45,630 bases of DNA from positions 1 to 45,630 of the forward strand of contig CAIYYX010000103.1 of the NCBI GenBank assembly GCA_903930535.1. The letters run 5' to 3'. The notes under the pieces are model-generated. The model was not told the origin of the DNA and made no database searches. It saw nothing but the letters and a program-made list of their open reading frames with translations. Shown piece after piece: positions 1 through 6,200 of this stretch. Origin of the DNA: an uncultured Sterolibacterium sp. Its GTDB lineage: Bacteria; Pseudomonadota; Gammaproteobacteria; Burkholderiales; Rhodocyclaceae. The translations under genes and the position numbers were made by a program. The number at the start of each line of letters is the position of its first letter. Position 1 is the stretch's first letter.

Positions 1-162
1 AGGCGGGTGCAGGAAAGCGTCCAGGAAGCCAACCGCAGAATCAGGACTGCTGCGAGGCAACTCATCGAGCTGGGCGTCAGCGAGAACGATATCTACGCTA
101 TGGTGGATGCAAGGATCGCGGCGCGAACGGGCGAGGCGGGGAAGTCCCGCGCAAGCCCTTAG
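1..162 (+). CDS. C-terminal end of an unrecognised protein (partial)
   Basis: An open frame runs from the first base to a TAG at 160-162 and gives 53 residues. The start lies outside the window. The visible part is polar and probably helical, with LIELGVSENDIYAMVDARIA near its middle, and ends in a basic tail. I do not recognise a family. It lies just upstream of the AbiE toxin-antitoxin pair in the same direction, so it probably belongs to the same mobile or accessory segment. It could also be a chance open frame, because only 53 codons are visible. Confidence 0.35.
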   Translation, partial: RRVQESVQEANRRIRTAARQLIELGVSENDIYAMVDARIAARTGEAGKSRASP

Positions 163-346
163 ACGCCTCGCTGAACGCACAAGCCAACACCGGATCGGGG
201 TAGCAGTGCCCCATCCAGGCAGGCGCTTATTCGCTGGTGCAGATGGTACCGAATTGTTGTCAAAGTCTTCTGCCAATCCACCACCAGCCTCCCAAGTTAT
301 ACGCAAAAACCTTGTCTTTCTGTCTGTTTCTGAATATGATCTGGGG

Positions 347-1165
347 ATGGCATCGCTAGATCAATTCATTGACGACAGGCTTCTCCACGGGCGTGCGTAC
401 TTCGACCGCGCAGAGGTGCTGGCTGCGGTCGATCTGAATTCTCAGAGCCTGACTGCGGCGATCACGCGATTGGTAAATAAACACAAGCTTGCCAATCCGC
501 GTCATGGCTTCTACTTGATCCTGCGTCCCGAGGATTTGATGACTGGGGCCCCCGATCCTGTTCGTTGGATCGATCCAATGATGAAGCATCAGGGCCTCGA
601 CTATCGCATCTCGTTGTTGCGCGCGGCGGCGTTCCACGGCTCCTCGCATCAGGCCGCCATGGTTTTTCAGGTGATAGTGCCCAAGCAGTTGCGGGATTTC
701 GAGATTGGCCGCCATCGCCTCCAGTTTCTCTATCAGACGCCCAAGGCCTTCGCAAAGCTCAATCAACGCGAACTGCTGGATCGGATGAAGAGTGATGCCG
801 GTTTTGCCCAGGTGGCCGGGATTGAACTGACGCTGCTGGATTGCGCACGCTACTTTCACAAGGCCGCCGGCATCAATGGCGTCGCTCAGATCGCCAAAGA
901 CATCGGTGCTAAAGCCGATCCGCGTAGGCTCGCCAAAATTGCTGCCGCCTACGAAAACTCCTCCGTGCGCCGACTTGGCTACCTGCTCGAAAGGGCAGGG
1001 CATGTGCGCCAGGCTGACGCACTGGAAACCTTTGTCAGGAAGGCCAAGACGGCCGTTCTGCTGGATCCTTCCGTCAAGCCCCTCATCGAATCCCTGGCTG
1101 AACTCCACGAGAAAAATACGAAGTGGAAGTTGGTGATCAATGAACCGGTGGAGATCGATTTTTGA
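347..1165 (+). CDS. abiEi: AbiEi-type antitoxin of a type IV toxin-antitoxin system
   Basis: The 272-residue product looks like AbiEi, the antitoxin and transcriptional repressor of the AbiE type IV system. In this family an N-terminal winged helix-turn-helix binds the promoter and the C-terminal domain counteracts the toxin. Residues 1-70 (MASLDQFIDDRLL through RHGFYLI) fit the winged helix, and the rest fits the AbiEi C-terminal domain. The frame is open upstream to 107, but the ATG at 347 is preferred because it begins where family similarity begins. The stop (TGA, 1163-1165) overlaps the TTG start of the next gene, so the two are probably translationally coupled. AbiE systems are known for phage defence by abortive infection and for stabilising mobile elements. 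Activity here is inferred. Confidence 0.85.
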   Translation: MASLDQFIDDRLLHGRAYFDRAEVLAAVDLNSQSLTAAITRLVNKHKLANPRHGFYLILRPEDLMTGAPDPVRWIDPMMKHQGLDYRISLLRAAAFHGSSHQAAMVFQVIVPKQLRDFEIGRHRLQFLYQTPKAFAKLNQRELLDRMKSDAGFAQVAGIELTLLDCARYFHKAAGINGVAQIAKDIGAKADPRRLAKIAAAYENSSVRRLGYLLERAGHVRQADALETFVRKAKTAVLLDPSVKPLIESLAELHEKNTKWKLVINEPVEIDF

Positions 1166-2031
1166 TTCCAAGTTCATACATCCAGGCGTGGAGCGGGAAA
1201 GCTCCTTGGCCCGATGCCAGGCAGATCGAACAGGACCTGATCATCTCCCGAGCCTTGTGCGACCTGTTCAATGCGCCAGCGTTGAACGGCAAGATCGCCT
1301 TCCGTGGTGGCACTGCCATCAATAAGCTGCTGTTCAAGCAGCCGCTGCGCTACTCGGAAGATATTGACCTGGTGCAGACGCAGGCCGAGCCTATCGGCAC
1401 GACTGTGGATGCAATCCGTGAGGCCCTGTCATGGCTCGGCAAGTGCAACCGCGAACAGGCTGGTCATTCGATGCACTTGGTCTTCAAGTTCACGCCCGAA
1501 GCTGATCCTCAAGCGACACTGAAACTCAAGGTCGAAATCAATACACGTGAGCACGAGCATCTGCTCGGGATCAAGTCGTATCCCTTCGCGGTGGACAGCG
1601 ACTGGTACCAGGGTGAGGCCGAGATCGCGTCCTTCGAGCCCGAGGAACTGTTCGGCACCAAGCTGCGCGCATTGCTGCAGCGGCGTAAGAACCGTGACCT
1701 CTTCGATTTGCATCACGGCCTCGACCAACTCGCCATGGACCCAGACAAGCTCATCGCCTGCTTTAATCACTATCTGGCGCTTGAGGGCAAGCCCATTACG
1801 CGCGCCATCGCCGAGCAGCGCATGCTGGAAAAACTCACGCGTAGCCTGATCGAGGACATCGCGCCGCTGTTGCCCGTCGGCGTCCGTTTCAGCGATGACG
1901 ACGCTACGCAGGCTTTTGAACGCATCTGGACGGATCTGATCATCCGCCTCAAGGGCGACCCGTGGAAGCTGACCGAGCAAGCGCTGGAAGCGCTGCGCGC
2001 CAAAAAATTCCCCGGCCTATTGAGTCGGTAA
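1162..2031 (+). CDS. abiEii: AbiEii-type nucleotidyltransferase toxin
   Basis: This 289-residue protein has the hallmarks of the AbiEii/AbiGii toxin family, a DNA polymerase beta-type nucleotidyltransferase fold that uses NTPs. The GGT motif is at residues 49-51 (FRGGTAINK), followed by SEDIDL at 65-70, which gives the paired metal-binding aspartates D67 and D69. Further on are a conserved KLKVEINTRE strand and the K-L-R-A-LLQRRKNRDLFDL segment typical of the family. The gene starts with TTG at 1162, overlapping the antitoxin stop in a TTGA arrangement. That is the usual order of antitoxin before toxin. All core motifs are present, so the toxin is probably intact. Confidence 0.87.
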   Translation: MIPSSYIQAWSGKAPWPDARQIEQDLIISRALCDLFNAPALNGKIAFRGGTAINKLLFKQPLRYSEDIDLVQTQAEPIGTTVDAIREALSWLGKCNREQAGHSMHLVFKFTPEADPQATLKLKVEINTREHEHLLGIKSYPFAVDSDWYQGEAEIASFEPEELFGTKLRALLQRRKNRDLFDLHHGLDQLAMDPDKLIACFNHYLALEGKPITRAIAEQRMLEKLTRSLIEDIAPLLPVGVRFSDDDATQAFERIWTDLIIRLKGDPWKLTEQALEALRAKKFPGLLSR

Positions 2032-2284
2032 GAGAGGCTTAGCATACCGCTACGGCAGGAAGGCCTCGGTCCCGTAGTCCGATGGCCGGGCTGTGCTTCA
2101 GTTGGCAAGGGAGGGCACGGTGAAATAAGCGACCGCCTGCAATATGTGCAAGGGGTACGGAAGAGGCGGAAGTCGGGGTGCTGGAGATTGCCTGATGTCA
2201 CCGCTGTCCCTCGGTTGGCGCCTCTTGGTGTAGGAGGACCGGGAAAGTGCTGCCTCCTGGCGGGGTAGTCAAATACGATGATTA

Positions 2285-2303
2285 TTGCACTTAGTGCTAC
2301 AAT
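2285..2303 (+). promoter_or_regulatory. Putative promoter/operator of the RelE-XRE pair
   Basis: A palindrome GCAC-TTA-GTGC (2287-2297) abuts a good -10 hexamer, TACAAT (2298-2303), just before the GTG start at 2310. A short AT-rich palindrome next to or over the -10 is typical of autoregulated RelE/HigB-type modules whose antitoxin has an HTH. No convincing -35 is visible. The transcript would have almost no leader, so the toxin may be poorly translated. Confidence 0.45.
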
Positions 2304-2309
2304 ACGTCT

Positions 2310-2678
2310 GTGAGAGCATTCAAAACAAAAGCTTTCCAACGCTGGGCCGACAAGGCTGGCATGACGGATACCGCTTTGATTGAGGCCATTGCGCAGATGG
2401 AGCGTGGACTGATTGATGTGGACTTGGGCGGCAACCTCTTTAAGCAGCGGGTTGCCCTGCCTGGTCGTGGAAAAAGTAGCAGCACGCGTACGCTCATCGC
2501 CACCCGGTTCGCGGGGGTGTGGTTCTTCGTTTATGGGTTCGAGAAGAGCGAGCGAGACAACATTACGGCCAGGGAGTTGGCACTGTACCAGCGCTTGGCG
2601 CGTGAGCTGCTGGGGCTGACCGAAGCGCAGTTGGTTACCGCGTTGGCGGGGCAAGTATTACTGGAGGTGAAGTTATGA
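2310..2678 (+). CDS. RelE/HigB-like toxin of a type II toxin-antitoxin system
   Basis: The 122-residue basic protein begins at GTG 2310. Its layout (FKTKAFQRWADKAGMTD, then ALIEAI, then LFKQRVALPGRGKSS, then TLIATRFAGVWFFVYGFEKS) is that of the RelE/ParE superfamily branch usually called HigB-like or COG4737, whose members are typically ribosome-dependent mRNA interferases. The conserved K-R-G-K-S basic patch and the F-YGF-K strand are present. No ribosome-binding site is obvious and the leader is very short. The stop overlaps the next ATG (ATGA). Toxin-first order with an XRE antitoxin behind it is the usual order for this branch. RNA cleavage is inferred from the family. Confidence 0.8.
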   Translation: MRAFKTKAFQRWADKAGMTDTALIEAIAQMERGLIDVDLGGNLFKQRVALPGRGKSSSTRTLIATRFAGVWFFVYGFEKSERDNITARELALYQRLARELLGLTEAQLVTALAGQVLLEVKL

Positions 2679-2974
2679 GCCGGTTGATTAAGGAAGCATT
2701 GGAGACGGTGCGCGACTTGCAAGAGGTGGGCGTCGTGAGCAAGCAAACTTTGCGGGACTTCGAGGCGCTGGCCGTGCCGCCACCGACTTATTCGGCGGCA
2801 GCCATTCGTCATCTGCGCGAGAACTTTCATGTGAGCCAGGCGGTCTTCGCCGCGTACCTCAATGCGAGCGTCTCGACGGTGCAGAAGTGGGAAAACGGTG
2901 AGAAGAAGCCCAGCGGCGCAGCGCTGCGACTCTTGTCCGTCATCGAACGTAAAGGGCTCGAGGTTCTCGTTTGA
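2675..2974 (+). CDS. XRE-family helix-turn-helix antitoxin (NadS/HigA-like)
   Basis: This 99-residue protein is the likely partner and autorepressor of the upstream RelE-like toxin. Its N-terminal half is helical. The C-terminal half holds a classical Cro/C1-type HTH at about residues 43-80: IRHLRENFHVSQAVFAAYL, the recognition helix ASVSTVQKWENGEKKP, then GAALRLLSVI. The ATG overlaps the toxin stop, which suggests coupled translation. The QKWENGEKKPSG signature is characteristic of COG2944-type antitoxins. It probably binds the palindrome at 2287-2297. Confidence 0.83.
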   Translation: MSRLIKEALETVRDLQEVGVVSKQTLRDFEALAVPPPTYSAAAIRHLRENFHVSQAVFAAYLNASVSTVQKWENGEKKPSGAALRLLSVIERKGLEVLV

Positions 2975-3072
2975 TGTTGAGAAGAGAAACCATGAATCTG
3001 GATTTGTGCGGGACAGGCATGGGACAGAAAGTTACAAAAGCCTGTTAAGCAGCGGAAACAGGGGCTGTGCTT

Positions 3073-3100
3073 GAGTGTTCGAATCACTCCGTCCCGACCA
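3073..3100 (+). repeat. tRNA-Pro-like 3' end, probable attachment-site scar 1
   Basis: These bases form a perfect T-arm (GAGTG-TTCGAAT-CACTC) followed by an acceptor 3' strand CGTCCCG, discriminator A and CCA. The acceptor strand calls for a 5' partner CGGGACG, which fits a proteobacterial tRNA-Pro. No D-arm or anticodon arm lies upstream, so this is a 3' fragment, not a gene. Tyrosine integrases commonly use tRNA 3' ends as att sites and leave such fragments. A terminator follows at 3124-3143. Confidence 0.6.
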
Positions 3101-3123
3101 ATAGAATCAAGGGTTTAAGAAGG

Positions 3124-3143
3124 GCCGCCTAGTGCGGCTTTTT
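3124..3143 (+). terminator. Intrinsic terminator after tRNA 3' fragment 1
   Basis: The stem GCCGC / GCGGC with a 5-base loop CTAGT is followed at once by TTTTT. It sits 23 bases after the CCA of the tRNA-like fragment, where a tRNA terminator would be expected. Confidence 0.65.
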
Positions 3144-3185
3144 CAATTCTAGGCCTCAAGTCCTTTACACCCACACAAAAGACTG

Positions 3186-3416
3186 TCATGCAGCAATCAG
3201 AATGGCATGGTCAGTTTGGGCTGCGGCATATTCAAGCGCCGCCAGAATGTCGTTTTCTTCGAGGAAAGGGTAATCCTCGATGATCTCCTGATGGGACGCT
3301 CCCGCGCCTAACAGGGACAAGATGTCTGTGACACGAATACGCTGACCACGAATACACGGGCGGCCGCCGCATTTCCCCGGTTCGATGGTGATTCTGTCGA
3401 GCAGACTAGGTTTCAT
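3186..3416 (-). CDS. DUF433-family antitoxin, orphan
   Basis: The 76-residue protein matches the DUF433 family, HTH-type antitoxins usually paired with a DUF5615/Mut7-C PIN-like RNase. The hallmark residues are visible: RITIEPGKCGGRPCIRGQRI, the VTDILSLLGAG segment, and EIIEDYPFLEENDILAALEYAA. In intact pairs the toxin starts within a few bases of the antitoxin stop. Here an ATG does overlap the stop (ATGA), but it opens only a short frame of unrelated sequence that runs into the terminator and tRNA scar at 3073-3143. The toxin therefore appears to have been lost. Confidence 0.75.
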   Translation of the reverse strand: MKPSLLDRITIEPGKCGGRPCIRGQRIRVTDILSLLGAGASHQEIIEDYPFLEENDILAALEYAAAQTDHAILIAA

Positions 3417-3498
3417 GGCTATTCCAGAGTGGTTGGCTCACGCGCAAGCATGACGTTCATCCCCTTGATAAGCAATATGTGATTCCAGGCCCAGACCT

Positions 3499-3705
3499 TT
3501 ACGCAGCGGTCTTGTGTGTATCCCGTCCAGTCATTGGCACAACATTATCTGCGTTGGCGCTGGTGAGCAGTCCAAGTCGCGCCCCAAGCAATCGCCACGC
3601 TTCGGTCATCTCGGTATCTTGGTCGTAGCGTTGATAGATCCGAGCCATGCGGTTCTGCTCCAGGTGATTGAGGCATCGCTCGATGACAACCTTATCGACC
3701 CGGAG
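3499..3705 (-). pseudogene. C-terminal remnant of a P4-type tyrosine integrase
   Basis: Read on the minus strand, this stretch encodes DKVVIERCLNHLEQNRM, then ARIYQRYDQD and EAWRLLGARLGLL. This matches the last 50 or so residues of P4-family phage/island integrases. It includes the LNH motif (third catalytic block) and the nucleophile tyrosine region, where IYQRY corresponds to the usual TYxR. Upstream of residue LRVDK the match stops, and the N-terminal three quarters of the enzyme are absent. The fragment lies between the two tRNA-Pro-like att scars, as expected for the debris of an integrated element. Confidence 0.6.
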
Positions 3706-3741
3706 GGAGGTGCCGGTACTATTGGAAGAAGGAGCGAACCT

Positions 3742-3936
3742 ATGAGTGCTGTTCTGACACCGCAACTTGTGTCCTGCTTGGACGATGCCGACATGCGGGC
3801 TGTTCCGGCCGCGCTGGCCCGTGCTGCGCAGCGCGCCCGCGAGACGGCCGCCCGCACCGGTACCCCCTTGATCATCAGCAAGGATGGCAAACTCGTCGAA
3901 GAGATCGTTCGGCCATCGCAGCTTGAGCAGGGATAG
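3742..3936 (+). CDS. Small Phd-like putative antitoxin
   Basis: A 64-residue protein starts at ATG 3742, with a good ribosome-binding site (GAAGGAGC) 8 bases upstream. The sequence contains ARETAARTGTPLIISKDGKL, then VEEIVRPSQLEQ. It resembles the many short Phd/YefM-type or orphan antitoxin-like proteins with a helix followed by a beta hairpin ending in K-DGK-V-E. No toxin gene follows: only 12 bases separate its stop from the second tRNA 3' fragment. It may be the surviving half of a TA pair or a stand-alone protein. The family assignment is tentative. Confidence 0.5.
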   Translation: MSAVLTPQLVSCLDDADMRAVPAALARAAQRARETAARTGTPLIISKDGKLVEEIVRPSQLEQG

Positions 3937-3948
3937 TGGCGAGAGGTC

Positions 3949-3976
3949 TGAGGTTCAAATCCTCTCGTCCCGACCA
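3949..3976 (+). repeat. tRNA-Pro-like 3' end, probable attachment-site scar 2
   Basis: A T-arm (GAGG-TTCAAAT-CCTC) is followed by CGTCCCG, discriminator A and CCA. The acceptor strand is identical to scar 1, 876 bases upstream, but the T-stem differs. The 5' two thirds of a tRNA are missing. The shared core CGTCCCGACCA with matching position in the T-arm suggests repeated integration at the same tRNA-Pro, with different elements each restoring a slightly different 3' end. Confidence 0.6.
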
Positions 3977-3988
3977 GCAAAACACATG

Positions 3989-4021
3989 GCCGTTAGCGAG
4001 CACACTCGCTAACGGCTTTTT
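3989..4021 (+). terminator. Strong intrinsic terminator after tRNA 3' fragment 2
   Basis: A perfect 12-bp stem, GCCGTTAGCGAG / CTCGCTAACGGC, with a CACA loop is followed by TTTTT. It lies 12 bases past the CCA of scar 2 and probably served the original tRNA gene or the element's copy of it. Confidence 0.8.
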
Positions 4022-4063
4022 CAGTTTCAACTGGCTCGAAAGACCCCTCACTCTGCGATACTC

Positions 4064-4180
4064 TTGTCTTTCCGCCCAAGTAGCTCACTTACGGAAGGAC
4101 GAAATGCGACGCTTGAACGCCTCATCGAGCAACTCCTTGCAGCTGGACCAACAAAGTTAGCGGGGAGGGCTCGAGAGTGA
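4064..4180 (+). CDS. Possible small leader protein
   Basis: A 38-codon frame could begin at TTG 4064 and ends at TGA 4178-4180, where it overlaps the GTG start of the next small gene (GTGA). The C-terminal half (TLERLIEQLLAAGPTKLAG) is an amphipathic helix. The stop-start overlap is the main argument that it is translated. No ribosome-binding site is clear and I recognise no family. It may be the tail of a longer decayed gene. Confidence 0.2.
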   Translation: MSFRPSSSLTEGRNATLERLIEQLLAAGPTKLAGRARE

Positions 4181-4377
4181 ATAAGCTAGCGCAGCTACTG
4201 GGTCTGATAGCAAAGGCGATCGGGGTTTTTTCGTGGAGTTTTGGGGCTTTGTTAGTACTGATTTCTCTCTCCAAAGGCAACGGGGCCGGTTGGGAAATAC
4301 CCGTTGTGACAATCATGATTGGCGCTTTCTGGTGGGGTGTCGGCTTGGTGCTTGAGTATGAAAGCAAGAAGTCTTGA
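4177..4377 (+). CDS. Small two-helix membrane protein
   Basis: A 66-residue product starts at GTG 4177 with GGGAGGG about 10 bases upstream. Two hydrophobic segments are visible, about residues 8-30 (LGLIAKAIGVFSWSFGALLV) and 40-58 (WEIPVVTIMIGAFWWGVGLV), with a short polar loop and a KKS tail. No family is recognised. Its local base composition is lower in GC than the neighbours, which fits acquired DNA next to the att scars. A type I toxin or an immunity-type membrane peptide is possible but unsupported. Confidence 0.5.
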   Translation: MNKLAQLLGLIAKAIGVFSWSFGALLVLISLSKGNGAGWEIPVVTIMIGAFWWGVGLVLEYESKKS

Positions 4378-4536
4378 CTGACACTGTTTCTGAGCGGCGA
4401 GCCGGAAACTGCCCGTCTCATTCTCCGTGAGTTGGGCAGCGCCACCATCGGATTCGAACAGCTTGCCGAGATCTTCGGTGCCGTGCGCCATCGGCTGAAG
4501 GTTGCCTTCGAAGTTCATGCCGTAGCGGCAGCGTAA
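4378..4536 (+). pseudogene. Antitoxin remnant with the HTH core deleted
   Basis: An open frame without a start codon reads LFLSGEPETARLILRELG, then SATIGFEQLAE, then IFGAVRHRLKVAFEVHAV. The first part resembles the N-terminal half and the last part the C-terminal strand of HTH addiction-module antitoxins. In those proteins a helix-turn-helix of about 25 residues normally lies between GFEELAE and the final AIFGAVRxxL segment. Here the two halves are joined directly. I read it as an internally deleted, dead antitoxin gene; the family call rests on pattern memory only. Confidence 0.4.
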
Positions 4537-4566
4537 GCAGGAGCGAACGGCAGATCTGCCGCTCAC

Positions 4567-5052
4567 TTACTCTGCGACTTTTGCCGACAGGTACAACAGC
4601 AGCGGGTTATTCGGCGATGCCGCAAAGCCGAAGTTCCTGTAGTACCCTGCCGCCTGCTCATCCAGCGCATCGACGAACAAACCAATCCCGTCTGCCTCGG
4701 CGTAGATGCGCTGCGCCCGTGTCAGGGCATCGACCAGCAGCAGTTCGCCCAGCCTCTTGCCCTGAAACTGCCTATCGACAGCCAATCGGGCCAAACGCAC
4801 CCCGGGGATACGACGCGGCAGCTTCTTGCGCCAGGCTTGCGGCAGATGCCGGTTCTCGAGTTCCGCCAGCGTCAGCGCGTAATAGCCGCAGATGCGGGTT
4901 GGCTCGTCCTCGCGAACGGCGACGAAGGTCTTCGACAGCCCCTTGTCCTGATGCTGACGGGCGACCTGCCGCAGCCAGTCGTTCAGTTCCTGGCGGCCGC
5001 AGTCGAATCCCTGCCGGTCATGATCCCCAGCTAAAGGTCGTACCTGCATCAT
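4567..5052 (-). CDS. GNAT acetyltransferase toxin, TacT-like
   Basis: The 161-residue protein fits the TacT/AtaT-type GNAT toxins, which acetylate the amino group of charged tRNAs and stop translation. Typical features are RQELNDWLR near residues 21-29, the GYYALTLAEL strand, the acetyl-CoA site VRLARLAVDRQFQGKRLGELLL (conserved R-L-A-V-D then Q-G-x-G/R-x-G-x-x-L), and the C-terminal YYRNFGF motif containing the usual catalytic tyrosine. Its start lies 35 bases inside the end of the DUF1778 antitoxin gene on the same strand. That overlap is typical of the pair. Function is inferred from family and partner. Confidence 0.85.
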   Translation of the reverse strand: MMQVRPLAGDHDRQGFDCGRQELNDWLRQVARQHQDKGLSKTFVAVREDEPTRICGYYALTLAELENRHLPQAWRKKLPRRIPGVRLARLAVDRQFQGKRLGELLLVDALTRAQRIYAEADGIGLFVDALDEQAAGYYRNFGFAASPNNPLLLYLSAKVAE

Positions 5053-5329
5053 CTCGCCTGGCCTTCTGGTAACGCTTCAGGGCGGCTTTCAGTTTGGCAT
5101 TCGGCTTAGGCGGGTTTTCCATCAGGTCGAGCAACCAGTTCCAGTCGCGCGGCGAGAGGCGAATGACTTCTTGCCGCTCGATGACTTCCTGTGCCTCTTT
5201 CAGCGCCGCTTGCACCAGAAACTGATTGACCGTGGCACCCGTCAGTTCGGCGGCACGGCACAAGGTTTCATAAACCTCGCGGGGCACGCGCGCACCGATG
5301 CGATCCTGCTTGGCAATGGCGGTTCCCAT
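5018..5329 (-). CDS. DUF1778 ribbon-helix-helix antitoxin, TacA-like
   Basis: A 103-residue antitoxin of the DUF1778 family. The N-terminal RHH DNA-binding domain is at about residues 7-50 (DRIGARVPREVYETLCRAA, then ELTGATVNQFLVQAAL). A C-terminal tail that normally wraps the GNAT toxin follows (LSPRDWNWLLDLMENPPKPN). The start at 5329 is chosen because a strong GGAGGTG lies 5 bases upstream; an in-frame start at 5344 would put that site inside the gene. It is first in a two-gene operon with the toxin. The repressor role is inferred from the family. Confidence 0.85.
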   Translation of the reverse strand: MGTAIAKQDRIGARVPREVYETLCRAAELTGATVNQFLVQAALKEAQEVIERQEVIRLSPRDWNWLLDLMENPPKPNAKLKAALKRYQKARRDDAGTTFSWGS

Positions 5330-5495
5330 TTTCACCTCCAGCAATTACTTGAGCACTCAGTATATCGCTGTCGCCATTTTGGCGCCAGCCGGTCGGCTGA
5401 GTTAAATGTCTTCGTAAAAAAGGGTAGGCATCAGAGGTGGAATTTGCTCAAATGAAAATTGAAGAAATTCTTCATCCCTGGAGCAATCGCCAAAC

Positions 5496-6056
5496 ATGGA
5501 GTTCGGAGATCGCGAACGCGGTTCAATGGACGCCCCCCAGGCCGCGGGGGTCTCGCTCGCCCGATTGCTTGGCGTCATCGTTTTCGCAGCTGCCTGCCTG
5601 GGCTTTCACTGGTTCGGCTCGCAGGGCTGGGTTCCACTGCTCGACAGCGCAAACCTGGCATTTCATGAGGCCGGCCACCCGCTGGTCGACCTCTTCAGCG
5701 CACGCTTATCGGTCTACGGCGGGACGCTGTTGCAACTTTTATTTCCTGCACTGGCGCTCTGGAATTACCGTCGTGCCGGCAATGCAACAGGCTTGGCGGG
5801 ATGCATGGTCTGGCTGGGAGAGAACCTGCTCAATGTCGCCCGCTACATGGCCGATGCCCGTGCTCAGGCATTGCCACTGGTCGGCGGCGGCGAGCATGAC
5901 TGGACCGAGATTTTCAATCGATGGGGCGTCTTGCATCTGGATACCCGCATTGCGGGCATGACGCATGGCATCGGCGTGCTCTTGATAGTCGGGGCCGGCG
6001 TCTGGCTCTATCGCTGCCGGCGAAGTGGCCCGATCGCTCACCCTGGGTCACACTAG
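5496..6056 (+). CDS. Membrane protein with an HExxH motif, M50-like putative metalloprotease
   Basis: The 186-residue protein has four or so hydrophobic segments: about residues 20-40, 75-92, 100-115 and 160-177. An HEAGH motif lies in NLAFHEAGHPLVDLF at about residues 54-68, at the edge of a helix, as in site-2-protease-like (M50) membrane metalloproteases. The segment GGGEHDWTEIFNRWGVLH is also conserved in proteins I recall as M50-like hypotheticals. The third metal ligand is not certain: the HDW or DTRIAGMTH regions are candidates. ATG 5496 or ATG 5526 could be the start, and neither has a strong ribosome-binding site. Substrate unknown. The gene is single and ends beside repeat copy A. 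Confidence 0.55.
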   Translation: MEFGDRERGSMDAPQAAGVSLARLLGVIVFAAACLGFHWFGSQGWVPLLDSANLAFHEAGHPLVDLFSARLSVYGGTLLQLLFPALALWNYRRAGNATGLAGCMVWLGENLLNVARYMADARAQALPLVGGGEHDWTEIFNRWGVLHLDTRIAGMTHGIGVLLIVGAGVWLYRCRRSGPIAHPGSH

Positions 6057-6120
6057 GCCTGCCAAACGCCAAAGTCCGCTTCACGCAGATCGATCTCCCC
6101 CCGACTTCCTTGTCGCGGCA
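6053..6120 (-). repeat. Repeat copy A: C-terminal scrap of the GIY-YIG-like gene
   Basis: On the minus strand this stretch reads as IDLREADFGVWQA plus a preserved TAG stop. It matches the end of the complete gene at 17489-17815 (IDLREAGFGVWQA). The coding similarity then decays through small deletions. A second scrap lies at 7342-7417, so the Fic gene is framed by two direct copies. Confidence 0.65.
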
Positions 6121-6134
6121 TCTTAATTAACGCC

Positions 6135-6189
6135 TTGCGCTATTTTAGTTATTGCGTAGAATCTAAAATAGCATCAGGCCTTATTTTAG
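6135..6189 (+). promoter_or_regulatory. Promoter overlapped by a 10-bp inverted repeat, probable Fic operator
   Basis: Perfect inverted repeats GCTATTTTAG (6139-6148) and CTAAAATAGC (6163-6172) are separated by 14 bases. A third half-site, TATTTTAG (6182-6189), lies just before the ribosome-binding site. A promoter fits within them: -35 TTGCGC (6135-6140), 16-bp spacer, -10 TAGAAT (6157-6162). A repressor bound here would cover the promoter. The Fic protein itself carries a C-terminal winged helix, so autoregulation is likely. Confidence 0.6.
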
Positions 6190-6200
6190 GGGGCGCTTCG

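Noticed and set aside
3009-3100. Complete tRNA ending at the first CCA
   Set aside because: CGGGACA at 3009 could pair with part of the acceptor strand, but no D-arm or anticodon arm can be folded and the spacing (92 bases) is wrong.
3936-4160. 74-codon frame across the second tRNA scar and terminator
   Set aside because: It reads through a perfect terminator hairpin and has no domain or ribosome-binding site.
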